Positions 1 through 5,061 of a DNA stretch of 5,061 bases are shown here, one piece after another; the stretch's first letter is position 1; each line of letters begins with the position of its first letter. The stretch lies in NCBI GenBank assembly GCA_014380965.1, contig JACMIV010000107.1:1-5061 (forward strand), read 5' to 3'. The notes under the pieces are model-generated. The model saw nothing but the letters and a program-made list of their open reading frames with translations, was not told the DNA's origin and searched no databases. Source of the DNA: Rhizobiaceae bacterium (GTDB lineage: Bacteria > Pseudomonadota > Alphaproteobacteria > Rhizobiales > Rhizobiaceae). The position numbers were made by a program, and so were the translations under genes.

Positions 1-865
1 GCGCCGCCATCCAGTTGACGTTGCCGCGCAGCGTGTTGATCTCGCCGTTGTGGGCGACCATCCGGTAGGGATGCGCCAGCTTCCAGGACGGGAACGTATT
101 GGTCGAGAAGCGCTGGTGGACGAGTGCGAGCGCGCTCTCGAAGCGCTCGTCCTTCAGATCCTTATAGTAGGCGCCGAGCTGGTAGGCGAGAAACATGCCC
201 TTGTAGACGATGGTGCGCGCCGACATCGAGACGACGTAGAATGCGAAGTCCTGACCGCCTGCTGCGGTGAAGACGCGGTTCGAGACGACCTTGCGGATGA
301 TGTAGAGCTTGCGCTCGAAATCGTCGTCGCTTGCGACAGCCGCGGCGCGGCCGACGAAGATCTGGCGGTGGACGGGCTCGGTTGCCGCGATCTCGGGCGC
401 CTTGGAGAGCGAGTCGTTTTCGACCGGCACGTCGCGCCAGCCGAGCACGACCTGCCCCTCCTCGTGAACGACCGACTCGAAGAGCGCTTCGAGCTGTGCC
501 CTCGCCTCGGGCGCCTGCGGCATGAAGACCTGACCAACGCCGTAGTGGCCCGGCTCAGGCAAATCGACGCCCTGGGCCGCCATCTCCGCCTTGAAGAAGG
601 CGTGCGGGAGTTGCACGAGCATGCCGGCGCCGTCGCCCATCAGCGGATCGGCCCCGACGGCGCCGCGATGCGTCAGATTTTCGAGGATCTGAAGACCCTT
701 CACCACGATCGAATGCGACTTCTCGTTCTTCATATGCGCGATGAAGCCGACGCCGCAGCCGTCGTGCTCGTTGCGCGGATCGTAAAGTCCGATCTTGCCG
801 GGATTGGTGCGGGGCTTCACGGCGGTCTCGAGCCCGCTTTCGAGGGAAGATGGAGTCATCGACAT
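1..865 (-). CDS. gltB: Glutamate synthase [NADPH] large (alpha) subunit, N-terminal part, cut by the left edge
   Basis: Catalyses the cytoplasmic conversion of glutamine plus 2-oxoglutarate to two glutamate, working with GltD in the GS-GOGAT route of ammonium assimilation. The first 288 codons are visible. They cover a short propeptide and most of the type-2 (Ntn) glutamine amidotransferase domain. Seen in the sequence: DGCGVGF with Cys37, the expected nucleophile exposed after propeptide cleavage; LTHRGAVGADPLMGDGAG around residues 60-77; HQRFSTNT at about 250; HNGEINT at about 272. The FMN and Fe-S domains lie beyond the edge. I chose the ATG at 865 because GGAG sits 8 bases upstream and it gives a 36-residue propeptide, normal for this family. 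An in-frame ATG at 889 has no Shine-Dalgarno sequence, and another lies at 859. Identity is very secure; only the exact start is open. Confidence 0.96.
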   Translation of the reverse strand, partial: MSMTPSSLESGLETAVKPRTNPGKIGLYDPRNEHDGCGVGFIAHMKNEKSHSIVVKGLQILENLTHRGAVGADPLMGDGAGMLVQLPHAFFKAEMAAQGVDLPEPGHYGVGQVFMPQAPEARAQLEALFESVVHEEGQVVLGWRDVPVENDSLSKAPEIAATEPVHRQIFVGRAAAVASDDDFERKLYIIRKVVSNRVFTAAGGQDFAFYVVSMSARTIVYKGMFLAYQLGAYYKDLKDERFESALALVHQRFSTNTFPSWKLAHPYRMVAHNGEINTLRGNVNWMAA

Positions 866-925
866 CGCTTCGTCTCCCGTGCCGGACATCCCAGGGAAGT
901 CCCGTTGTCTTGAACTGAGCCTATC

Positions 926-958
926 GCCAAGCGCGTAGCGAAGCGAGGGTCGCTTGGC
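926..958 (-). repeat. Inverted repeat / alternative hairpins in the gltB leader
   Basis: GCCAAGCG (926-933) is a perfect inverted copy of CGCTTGGC (951-958), with 17 bases between them. Inside the same stretch AAGCGA (941-946) and TCGCTT (950-955) form a second perfect 6-bp stem with a GGG loop. The two stems share bases 951-955, so they cannot form together. The element lies about 60 bases upstream of the gltB start, inside its probable leader. Neither form is followed by a T-run on either strand, so a simple rho-independent terminator is unlikely. It could be a leader control structure, a dispersed palindromic repeat, or a protein-binding site. Confidence 0.5.
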
Positions 959-1045
959 CGCATGCTGGGGCAGCAAAATAAGGTTGCGAGCCTACTTGCA
1001 TCGAGACGCGCGCAACTAAGGCAGCAATACTGACCTAATTATTTT

Positions 1046-1074
1046 CTTATGCCAGTGTGCGATGGGTTGCGCAA
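1046..1074 (-). promoter_or_regulatory. Candidate sigma-70-type promoter for gltB
   Basis: Reading the minus strand, TTGCGC (1074-1069) and CATAAG (1051-1046) are separated by exactly 17 bases. The -10 box is followed by an A/T-rich stretch. Transcription would start near 1039, giving a leader of about 170 nt that contains the inverted repeat at 926-958. Both boxes are imperfect (3/6 and 4/6 to consensus). No sigma-54 -24/-12 pair was seen here. Low confidence. Confidence 0.25.
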
Positions 1075-1154
1075 GAGTGATTGGCCGACGAAGAGGCTTC
1101 GATTAAAGCTCTGCCATCGAGGATGATAGCCTATGTCGGCAAAGGAGTTCGGCC

Positions 1155-1355
1155 ATGGAATTCACGTTCGATATCGATGACGACATCCTCGCAAAGGCGA
1201 AAAGATTTTCGGGAATCGAGGATGAACGCGCACTGCTCAAGGCGGCGTTCACCGCACTCATCGAGCGCGAAGCGGCAAGACAACTTGCTCTTCTGGGAGG
1301 AACTGAGCCCGACCTGAAGCAGATTCCGAGGCGTCGCCCCCCGTCACACGCATGA
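1155..1355 (+). CDS. vapB: VapB-type antitoxin of a type II toxin-antitoxin pair
   Basis: A 66-residue protein that should bind and neutralise the PIN-domain toxin encoded directly downstream, and repress their shared promoter. The N-terminus MEFTFDIDDDILAKAKRFSG has the beta-strand plus helix layout of ribbon-helix-helix VapB proteins. The middle (ALLKAAFTALIEREAARQLALLGG, about residues 26-49) and the tail EPDLKQIPRRR match the short VapB family paired with VapC on many alphaproteobacterial chromosomes. The basic C-terminal tail is the usual toxin-wrapping segment. AAAGGAG at 1141-1147, 7 bases before the ATG, fixes the start. The residues after the initial Met (EFTF) differ from the common RTT-type opening. 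The stop lies 10 bases before the preferred toxin start. Assignment rests on the pairing plus sequence pattern. Confidence 0.85.
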   Translation: MEFTFDIDDDILAKAKRFSGIEDERALLKAAFTALIEREAARQLALLGGTEPDLKQIPRRRPPSHA

Positions 1356-1365
1356 AGTGAGCCCA

Positions 1366-1743
1366 ATGGTCGTTGCGGATACGTCCGTCTGGATCGATCA
1401 TCCGACCTCTACCGCCGAGAGCCTTCAAGCTCTCTTGAACGCAGGACGTATCCTGATGCATCCGTTCGTCGTCGGAGAGATCGCAGTCGGGAGCCTGCGC
1501 CAACGGCTTACGATTCTCGCTTTCTTGGGAGCTTTGCCGCGCGTGGATATCGTGCCCGACGACGACGTTATCGCGATGATCGAGCGGGAACGTCTCTTTT
1601 CCATTGGAATCGGTTACATCGACTGTCACCTCCTCGCTTCTGTATCCGGACGGCCCGGCACCTCTTTCTGGACCCGCGACAAGCGCCTTCGTCTGGCGGC
1701 CGACCGCCTCGGGCTTTCGGCTTCAACACCAACGCTCCATTGA
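1366..1743 (+). CDS. vapC: VapC-type PIN-domain ribonuclease toxin
   Basis: A 125-residue PIN-domain protein, expected to be an Mg-dependent endoribonuclease held inactive by VapB. The four PIN acidic positions are visible: Asp5 in VVADTSVWID, Glu38 in FVVGEIAVG, Asp86 in GIGYIDCHLLAS and Asp105 in WTRDKRL. No active-site residue is missing, so the toxin looks intact. Length is normal for VapC. I prefer the ATG at 1366 because it gives the usual MVVADTSVWIDH start and lies just after GAAGTGAG. A GTG at 1357 would add MSP but has no Shine-Dalgarno sequence. The pair forms a compact bicistron. GC content looks lower by eye than in the flanking genes, consistent with acquisition by transfer. The RNA target cannot be told from sequence; tRNAs are common for the family. 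Confidence 0.9.
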   Translation: MVVADTSVWIDHPTSTAESLQALLNAGRILMHPFVVGEIAVGSLRQRLTILAFLGALPRVDIVPDDDVIAMIERERLFSIGIGYIDCHLLASVSGRPGTSFWTRDKRLRLAADRLGLSASTPTLH

Positions 1744-1792
1744 ATCCTCGCGCAGCTTGCCACCGCGCCCCTTCCCCGTTACGCCGCTCCCC

Positions 1793-2842
1793 ATGATCTT
1801 CGCCTCCGACAACTGGTCCGGCCCGCATCCGGCCATCACCGCCGCCCTCGCCGAGAACGGCGCGGGCATGGCGGCCGCCTATGGCTCCTCCGCGCTCGAC
1901 AAGGCCGTGGAACAGCGCTTCAACGAGGTCTTCGAACGCGAGGTGGCGGTGTTCTTCGTCGGCACCGGAACGGCGGCGAACTCGCTTTCCTTCGCGGCGG
2001 TCAACCGGCCGGGCGGCGTCGTCCTCTGCCACCGCGAGGCGCATGTCGTCGAGGACGAGTGCGGGGCACCGGAATTCTTCACCCATGGCGCGCGGATGGC
2101 GCCGATCGACGGGGCGAACGGGCTCATCGACCCATACAATCTGAAGCGCGAGCTGAAGCGCTTCAATCCCGACTTCGTCCATGCCGGGCAGCCGATGGCC
2201 GTGACCGTCAGCCAGCCGGGGGAAGCCGGCACGATCTATCCCACGGAGACGCTCGACGCGATCGCCGGCATCGCCCACGAGCACAACCTCTCGCTCCACA
2301 TGGATGGGGCACGCTTCGCCAACGCGCTTGTCGCTACGAACCTCTCGCCGGCCGAGATGACCTGGAAGCGCGGCGTCGACATCCTGTCCTTCGGGGCGAC
2401 GAAGAACGGCTGCTGGTGCGCCGAGGCGGTGATCTTCTTCGATCCCGACAAGGCGCGGCAGTTCCCCTATATCCGCAAGCGCGGCGCCCAGCTCTTTTCG
2501 AAGACGCGCTTCGTCGCGGCGCAGTTCATGGCCTATTTCGAGGACGGGCTCTGGCTCCAGCTCGCCGCCCATTCGAACGCGATGGCCGACCACCTGCGCG
2601 ACGCGCTCGACGCGAGCACGCACGCCAAGCAGGCGTGGCCCACCCGCACGAACGAGGTCTTCGCCATCGTCGAAAAGGACATGGCCGAAAAGCTTCGCGC
2701 GAAGGGCGCCGTCTTCTACGACTGGAACCCGCCGCATTCCTCGCACGACCTTCTCGCCGAGAACGAGACGCTCGTGCGGCTTGTGGCAAGCTGGTCGACG
2801 ACGGGAGAGGATGTCGAGCGTTTCGCGGACGCGATCGCCTGA
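1793..2842 (+). CDS. ltaE: Low-specificity L-threonine aldolase (PLP-dependent)
   Basis: A 349-residue cytoplasmic fold-type I PLP enzyme that cleaves L-threonine or L-allo-threonine to glycine and acetaldehyde. It resembles the Pseudomonas-type low-specificity aldolases. Visible landmarks: SDNWSG near residue 5; the phosphate-binding GTGTAANSL at 57-65; H84 in REAHVVEDECGAPEFF, the likely ring-stacking histidine; HMDGARFANA with D171 (pyridine nitrogen) and R174; and FGATKNG with K204 as the PLP Schiff-base lysine. All key residues are present and the length is typical. The reading frame stays open far upstream, but homology begins at the ATG at 1793. That start has no recognisable Shine-Dalgarno sequence; the preceding 20 bases are C-rich. 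The gene begins 49 bases after vapC with no clear promoter between, and converges on the transporter gene. Confidence 0.93.
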   Translation: MIFASDNWSGPHPAITAALAENGAGMAAAYGSSALDKAVEQRFNEVFEREVAVFFVGTGTAANSLSFAAVNRPGGVVLCHREAHVVEDECGAPEFFTHGARMAPIDGANGLIDPYNLKRELKRFNPDFVHAGQPMAVTVSQPGEAGTIYPTETLDAIAGIAHEHNLSLHMDGARFANALVATNLSPAEMTWKRGVDILSFGATKNGCWCAEAVIFFDPDKARQFPYIRKRGAQLFSKTRFVAAQFMAYFEDGLWLQLAAHSNAMADHLRDALDASTHAKQAWPTRTNEVFAIVEKDMAEKLRAKGAVFYDWNPPHSSHDLLAENETLVRLVASWSTTGEDVERFADAIA

Positions 2843-2857
2843 CCGCCAAACGGCGTC
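2841..2857. terminator. Weak hairpin in the convergent gap between ltaE and the transporter gene
   Basis: GAC-GCC pairs with GGC-GTC across an AAAC loop, with one bulged C, and fills nearly the whole 19-base gap between the two converging stop codons. There is no T-run on either side, so it would be at best a weak bidirectional terminator. It may simply be chance in GC-rich DNA. Confidence 0.25.
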
Positions 2858-2861
2858 GGCA

Positions 2862-3734
2862 TCAGGCTGAGACCACCAGCCCACGCTGCCTGTGGCCGGC
2901 CCAGAGATACCAGGCCACCGAGGAGAGGATCACCGCGCCTCCGACGATCGTCGGTGCCCCCGGATTTTCCGAAAAGGCGAGAAAGACCCAGAGCGGTCCG
3001 AGCACGATGTCGAGAAGCGCGATGAGGCCGGCCTCGCCGGACGGCACGCGCCGGCCGCCCGTCAGGAACAAGACATAGGCAAGTCCGGTACAGATCACGC
3101 CGAAGAGGGCGAGGATCGCAAGGTCGTAGGCCCCCGGAACGATGTCGGACATCAGCGGCAGGCAGACGAGGACGCACGCGAGCGCGCCGAGCGCGTTGAC
3201 CTTCACCATCCCGAGCGCCGGATAGCGCCGGGCCATGACGAGAAGGGCGGCGAAGGAGGCCGTCATCAGGAACGCCGTCGCATTGCCGGCAAGGTCACCT
3301 GCTCCGGTCGAGAAACCGACCACGACGAGGACGCCGATCATCGCCACGAGGCTGGCGACGACCACCCGCCTCTCGGGCCGCTCGCCCATCCAGAGGAAGG
3401 CGATCCCTGCGGCCACGAACGGAACCGTCGCGTAGATGGAGAGGACGTTCGCCACCGAAGTCAGCTTCAGAGCGGCGATATAGCCCAGCATCGAGACTGC
3501 GGAGAAGAGAACGGCCAACCAGCCGACCCAGCCGAAGGCAGTCGAGGCGGGCGCCGAACCTGCGGTTCGACGCTGCCTCAGCAGGATGAGACCCAGCGCA
3601 GCGGCACCGAAGAGGGACCTCCAGCCGAGCGTCGTCCAGACGTCGAGGTCTATCAGGCGAACGAAGAAGCCGGCGGTGCTCCATAGAACCGTGGCGGCGG
3701 CGACGAAAAGAAGGCCGACGGTTCGCTCGCTCAT
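2862..3734 (-). CDS. EamA/DMT-family transporter, 10 predicted TM helices
   Basis: A 290-residue inner-membrane protein of the drug/metabolite transporter superfamily. Its sequence shows about ten hydrophobic helices (roughly 6-28, 35-53, 68-90, 95-116, 122-142, 148-166, 176-195, 203-225, 231-253, 260-281) in two EamA repeats of five. Typical landmarks are TVLWSTAGFFVR near residue 15, the SIYATVPFVAAGIAFLWMGER segment (99-119) ending the fourth helix, and the matching second-repeat segment LIALLDIVLGPLWVFLAFSE. The substrate is unknown. Family members export amino acids, metabolites or drugs, and RhtA, a threonine/homoserine exporter, belongs to this superfamily. The ATG at 3734 is preceded by only a weak GAG-type ribosome site. 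The gene is convergent with ltaE and lies downstream of the hsp20 terminator, so it should have its own promoter in 3742-3870, which I could not identify. Confidence 0.9.
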   Translation of the reverse strand: MSERTVGLLFVAAATVLWSTAGFFVRLIDLDVWTTLGWRSLFGAAALGLILLRQRRTAGSAPASTAFGWVGWLAVLFSAVSMLGYIAALKLTSVANVLSIYATVPFVAAGIAFLWMGERPERRVVVASLVAMIGVLVVVGFSTGAGDLAGNATAFLMTASFAALLVMARRYPALGMVKVNALGALACVLVCLPLMSDIVPGAYDLAILALFGVICTGLAYVLFLTGGRRVPSGEAGLIALLDIVLGPLWVFLAFSENPGAPTIVGGAVILSSVAWYLWAGHRQRGLVVSA

Positions 3735-3870
3735 CGGTCATCTCGCTTTTCCATTTAAGGCGCTCGTCCTGCCCTCGGCGTTTACCACGGCATCGAAGGC
3801 GCCGACGAGAGGGTGTCCTCGGTGCCGTCGCATCGCCTCACGACATCTCCGACACCTTTATCATGCATGG

Positions 3871-3898
3871 AAAAGGCGGCGCCCCTGAGAGCGCCGCC
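3871..3898 (-). terminator. Rho-independent terminator of hsp20
   Basis: On the minus strand GGCGGCGC (3898-3891) pairs perfectly with GCGCCGCC (3882-3875) around an 8-base loop. It is followed at once by TTTT (3874-3871). It starts 26 bases after the hsp20 stop codon. An 8-bp all-GC stem plus a U-run is a standard intrinsic terminator, and it separates hsp20 from the transporter gene on the same strand. Confidence 0.85.
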
Positions 3899-3924
3899 CG
3901 ACATTGCCGATCATGTCGTTTGGA

Positions 3925-4392
3925 TCAAGCCGCCGTCGCCTCGATCGACTTGGCGTTCTCGTTGCCGGCGGACGCGATCTCGATCTTGCGCGGCTTCATC
4001 GCCTCGGGAATGACGCGGACGAGATCGATGTGGAGGAGACCGTTCTTGAGGCTGGCGCCCTTCACCTCGACATGGTCGGCGAGCTGGAAACGCCGCTCGA
4101 AGGCGCGGCCGGCGATGCCGCGATAGAGGGTTTCGGTTTCACCCACTGCCTTCTCGTCAGCCTTCTCGCCCTTGACGGTGAGGACGGTCTCGCGGGACTC
4201 GATCTGAAGATCGCCTTCACCGAAGCCCGCGACAGCCATGGTGATGCGGTAGGCGCTCTCGCCGGTGCGCTCGATGTTGTAAGGCGGATAGGTCTCGCCC
4301 GCGCTCGGCTGGGCCATCTGGTCGAGCTTCTGGAACAGGCGGTCGAAGCCGACGGTGGAGCGATAGAGGGGAGCAAAGTCGATGGCACGCAT
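3925..4392 (-). CDS. Small heat-shock protein, Hsp20/IbpA family (class A)
   Basis: A 155-residue cytoplasmic ATP-independent holdase chaperone that binds unfolding proteins during heat stress. The N-terminal arm MRAIDFAPLYRSTVGFDRLF is the signature of rhizobial class A (IbpA-like) small heat-shock proteins. An alpha-crystallin domain follows from about residue 35 (YPPYNIERTGESAYRITMAVAGF) to about 139. It includes ESRETVLTVKGEK, the loop YRGIAGRAFERRFQLADHVEV, and the A-x-x-x-N-G-L motif in ASLKNGLLHIDL. The tail has an I-x-I element (KIEIA, I137 and I139) used in oligomer assembly. The ATG at 4392 is chosen because GGAGA lies 7-8 bases upstream and homology begins there. An upstream in-frame ATG at 4470 would place the structured leader inside the protein and is rejected. 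Control is by an RpoH-like promoter plus an SD-masking ROSE-type hairpin, with a strong terminator downstream, so it is a single-gene transcript. Confidence 0.94.
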   Translation of the reverse strand: MRAIDFAPLYRSTVGFDRLFQKLDQMAQPSAGETYPPYNIERTGESAYRITMAVAGFGEGDLQIESRETVLTVKGEKADEKAVGETETLYRGIAGRAFERRFQLADHVEVKGASLKNGLLHIDLVRVIPEAMKPRKIEIASAGNENAKSIEATAA

Positions 4393-4490
4393 GATGAGTT
4401 CTCCATAGGAAGCAACTGTGGTGCATGGCGCGGGCCACGGGCTCCCATCACGGCGAACCCTCCCGGCCAATGGCCCCTTGCGGCGGCCAC
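4393..4490 (-). promoter_or_regulatory. ROSE-type RNA thermometer in the hsp20 5' UTR
   Basis: Reading the minus strand, the leader can form four successive hairpins. I: UGGCC/GGCCA (4489-4485 with 4475-4471), extended by CC/GG across one bulged G to a GCAA tetraloop. II: GGGUUC/GAGCCC (4460-4455 with 4444-4439). III: a weaker GUGG/CCAC stem (4438-4435 with 4421-4418). IV: the SD hairpin, GUUGCUUCC (4416-4408), loop UAU, GGAGAAC (4404-4398). Hairpin IV carries the conserved ROSE UUGCU word opposite the Shine-Dalgarno sequence, with a bulged G, leaving a weak stem expected to melt on heating. Position, length of about 100 nt, architecture and the downstream hsp20 gene all fit the ROSE family described in rhizobia. 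Folding was done by eye. Confidence 0.85.
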
Positions 4491-4497
4491 ATCATCG

Positions 4498-4526
4498 AAA
4501 TGGGAGACCGGTTTTTGCGGTTCAAG
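4498..4526 (-). promoter_or_regulatory. RpoH (sigma-32) type heat-shock promoter of hsp20
   Basis: On the minus strand CTTGAA (4526-4521) and CCCATTT (4504-4498) are 16 bases apart, close to the sigma-32 pattern CTTGAA / CCCCATnT. Transcription would start near 4490, giving a leader of about 100 nt that begins right at the first ROSE hairpin. The consistent position and a heat-shock gene downstream make this a strong call. Confidence 0.82.
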
Positions 4527-4551
4527 AACCCGTCAGTGCCACTAGCCTAAA

Positions 4552-4568
4552 AAATCGATGATCGATTT
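4552..4568. repeat. Perfect 17-base palindrome upstream of hsp20
   Basis: AAATCGAT, a central G, then ATCGATTT: two perfect 8-base arms. It lies about 26 bases upstream of the hsp20 -35 box, around -62 to -78 from the inferred start site, and about 205 bases before the divergent secreted-protein gene. Read on the minus strand the right-hand arm runs on into six Ts, so a transcript there could form an AU-rich terminator-like hairpin. No gene ends there on that strand, so an operator for a dimeric regulator is the alternative reading. Function not known. Confidence 0.55.
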
Positions 4569-4772
4569 CGCCTCTTTCACGGTTGCGATCGCAGCGTTTT
4601 GTCTTCCGCGTCTTCGGCTCGCCCGAGAAGCGAGATGGATTAACGACATCGCCTCGCTGGCGGCGTCCGTCGAATGAATGCCCGATGAACGCCGCCTTCC
4701 GTTTCCGTTCAGTCCGAGGGTGCCACAATCCTCTCATGGTTCGGGAGACACGGGCCGGTTCGGAGAGCGACG

Positions 4773-5061
4773 ATGACGAAGTCGATCCTTGCAGCTTTGT
4801 CCGCGATCCTCGCGTTGACGGCCCTCTCAGGGCAGGCGGCCGCGGGTCCTCGTTTCGCAGACGATCGCGATGGCACCGGAATCGTCCTCGTCGACGGGCA
4901 CTACGGACGCGGCGGACATCGCGGCGGACGGGGCGACGACGTCTATGCCGATCTTCTTCCGGAAGGACGCATCGTGCGCAGACTGATCCGGCAGGGATTC
5001 GTATCGATCGAGGACATTCGCCTGCGCCGCGACCGCTACATCGTCGAGGCCGTACGGCCGA
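4773..5061 (+). CDS. Small secreted/periplasmic protein of unknown function, cut by the right edge
   Basis: Ninety-six codons are visible before the window ends. The N-terminus MTKSILAALSAILALTALSG is a clear Sec signal peptide (basic start, hydrophobic core), with a likely cut after QAAA at about residue 24. Next comes a Gly/Arg/His/Asp-rich linker (about 43-56, with GRGGHRGGRG). The last part, from about residue 65, reads as helix-turn-strand (RIVRRLIRQGFVSIEDIRLRRDRYIVEAV). That pattern resembles the PepSY-like repeats of small alphaproteobacterial exported proteins, whose usual next segment is a strand pair lying beyond the edge. GGAGAG at 4762-4767, five bases before the ATG, supports the start. 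No firm promoter was found. A PepSY relation is an inference from pattern; function is unknown. Confidence 0.8.
   Translation, partial: MTKSILAALSAILALTALSGQAAAGPRFADDRDGTGIVLVDGHYGRGGHRGGRGDDVYADLLPEGRIVRRLIRQGFVSIEDIRLRRDRYIVEAVRP

Noticed and set aside
50..913. Long plus-strand open frame over gltB
   Set aside because: It is antisense to a secure gltB reading frame, has Asp/Arg/Val-rich composition without recognisable domains, and reflects GC-rich third-position bias.
1067..1074. TTGCGCAA palindrome and several nearby TTGC/GCAA words in 970-1075
   Set aside because: Short words with irregular spacing; no consistent repeat unit or recognised operator could be defined.
1357..1365. GTG start for vapC
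   Set aside because: No Shine-Dalgarno sequence before it, and the family normally begins at the MVVADTSVW position encoded from 1366.
1568..2884. 438-codon minus-strand open frame over vapC and ltaE
   Set aside because: Antisense to threonine aldolase, whose active-site motifs are all in the plus frame; no family resemblance in the minus frame.
2059..3078. 339-codon plus-strand open frame crossing the end of ltaE into the transporter gene
   Set aside because: It is an alternate frame of ltaE joined to antisense of the transporter; Arg-rich, no domain, no ribosome site.
2892..3686. 264-codon plus-strand open frame over the transporter gene
   Set aside because: Antisense to a 10-TM protein; highly charged composition typical of a shadow frame.
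4393..4470. Upstream in-frame ATG at 4470 for hsp20 (26 extra residues)
   Set aside because: The extension has no homology, lacks a ribosome site and overlaps the ROSE-type leader; the ATG at 4392 has a good GGAGA site and the family N-terminus.
4520..4545. Possible sigma-54 promoter (TGGCAC on the minus strand) upstream of hsp20
   Set aside because: The required GC of the -12 element is absent at the correct 10-base spacing from the GG; the overlapping sigma-32 boxes fit far better.
4584..4593. TGCGATCGCA palindrome
   Set aside because: A ten-base palindrome built on GCGATCGC is common in GC-rich genomes and has no contextual support.
1..5061. CRISPR arrays, tRNA/rRNA genes, insertion sequences, phage or defence islands beyond vapBC
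   Set aside because: No direct-repeat arrays, cloverleaf or rRNA signatures, transposase motifs or terminal repeats were seen on either strand.

Overview
This window looks like chromosomal DNA from a GC-rich alphaproteobacterium, most likely of the Hyphomicrobiales (rhizobial) order. The GltB, threonine aldolase and small heat-shock protein sequences support this. So does an RpoH-type promoter followed by a ROSE-type RNA thermometer in front of the hsp20 gene, an arrangement typical of that order. I cannot name the genus.

Layout from left to right. (1) On the minus strand, 1-865 is the 5' end of gltB, the large subunit of NADPH glutamate synthase. It runs off the left edge and shows the propeptide, the catalytic cysteine and most of the type-2 glutamine amidotransferase domain. 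(2) 866-1154 is an AT-richer divergent intergenic region. It holds a candidate gltB promoter and a leader inverted repeat that can form two alternative hairpins. (3) On the plus strand, 1155-1743 is a complete vapBC-type toxin-antitoxin pair. It is followed after a 49-base gap by a PLP-dependent low-specificity L-threonine aldolase (1793-2842). (4) Converging on the aldolase is a minus-strand 10-TM EamA/DMT-family transporter (2862-3734). (5) Also on the minus strand is a class A small heat-shock protein (3925-4392) with all its signals visible: RpoH-like -35/-10 boxes, a roughly 100-nt structured leader ending in a ROSE-type SD-masking hairpin, and a rho-independent terminator at 3871-3898. 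(6) 4527-4772 is a divergent intergenic region with a perfect 17-base palindrome. (7) On the plus strand, 4773 to the right edge is the start of a small secreted protein with a clear signal peptide.

The genes do not form one pathway. gltB belongs to ammonium assimilation, the aldolase to threonine/glycine interconversion, vapBC is an accessory stress or maintenance module, and hsp20 is a heat-inducible chaperone. The vapBC pair sits upstream of the aldolase with no visible promoter between them, so the aldolase may be read from the TA promoter. I found no convincing sign of a wholly new system. The best second-look items are the two-layer heat control of hsp20, the unexplained palindrome upstream of it, and the gltB leader structure.
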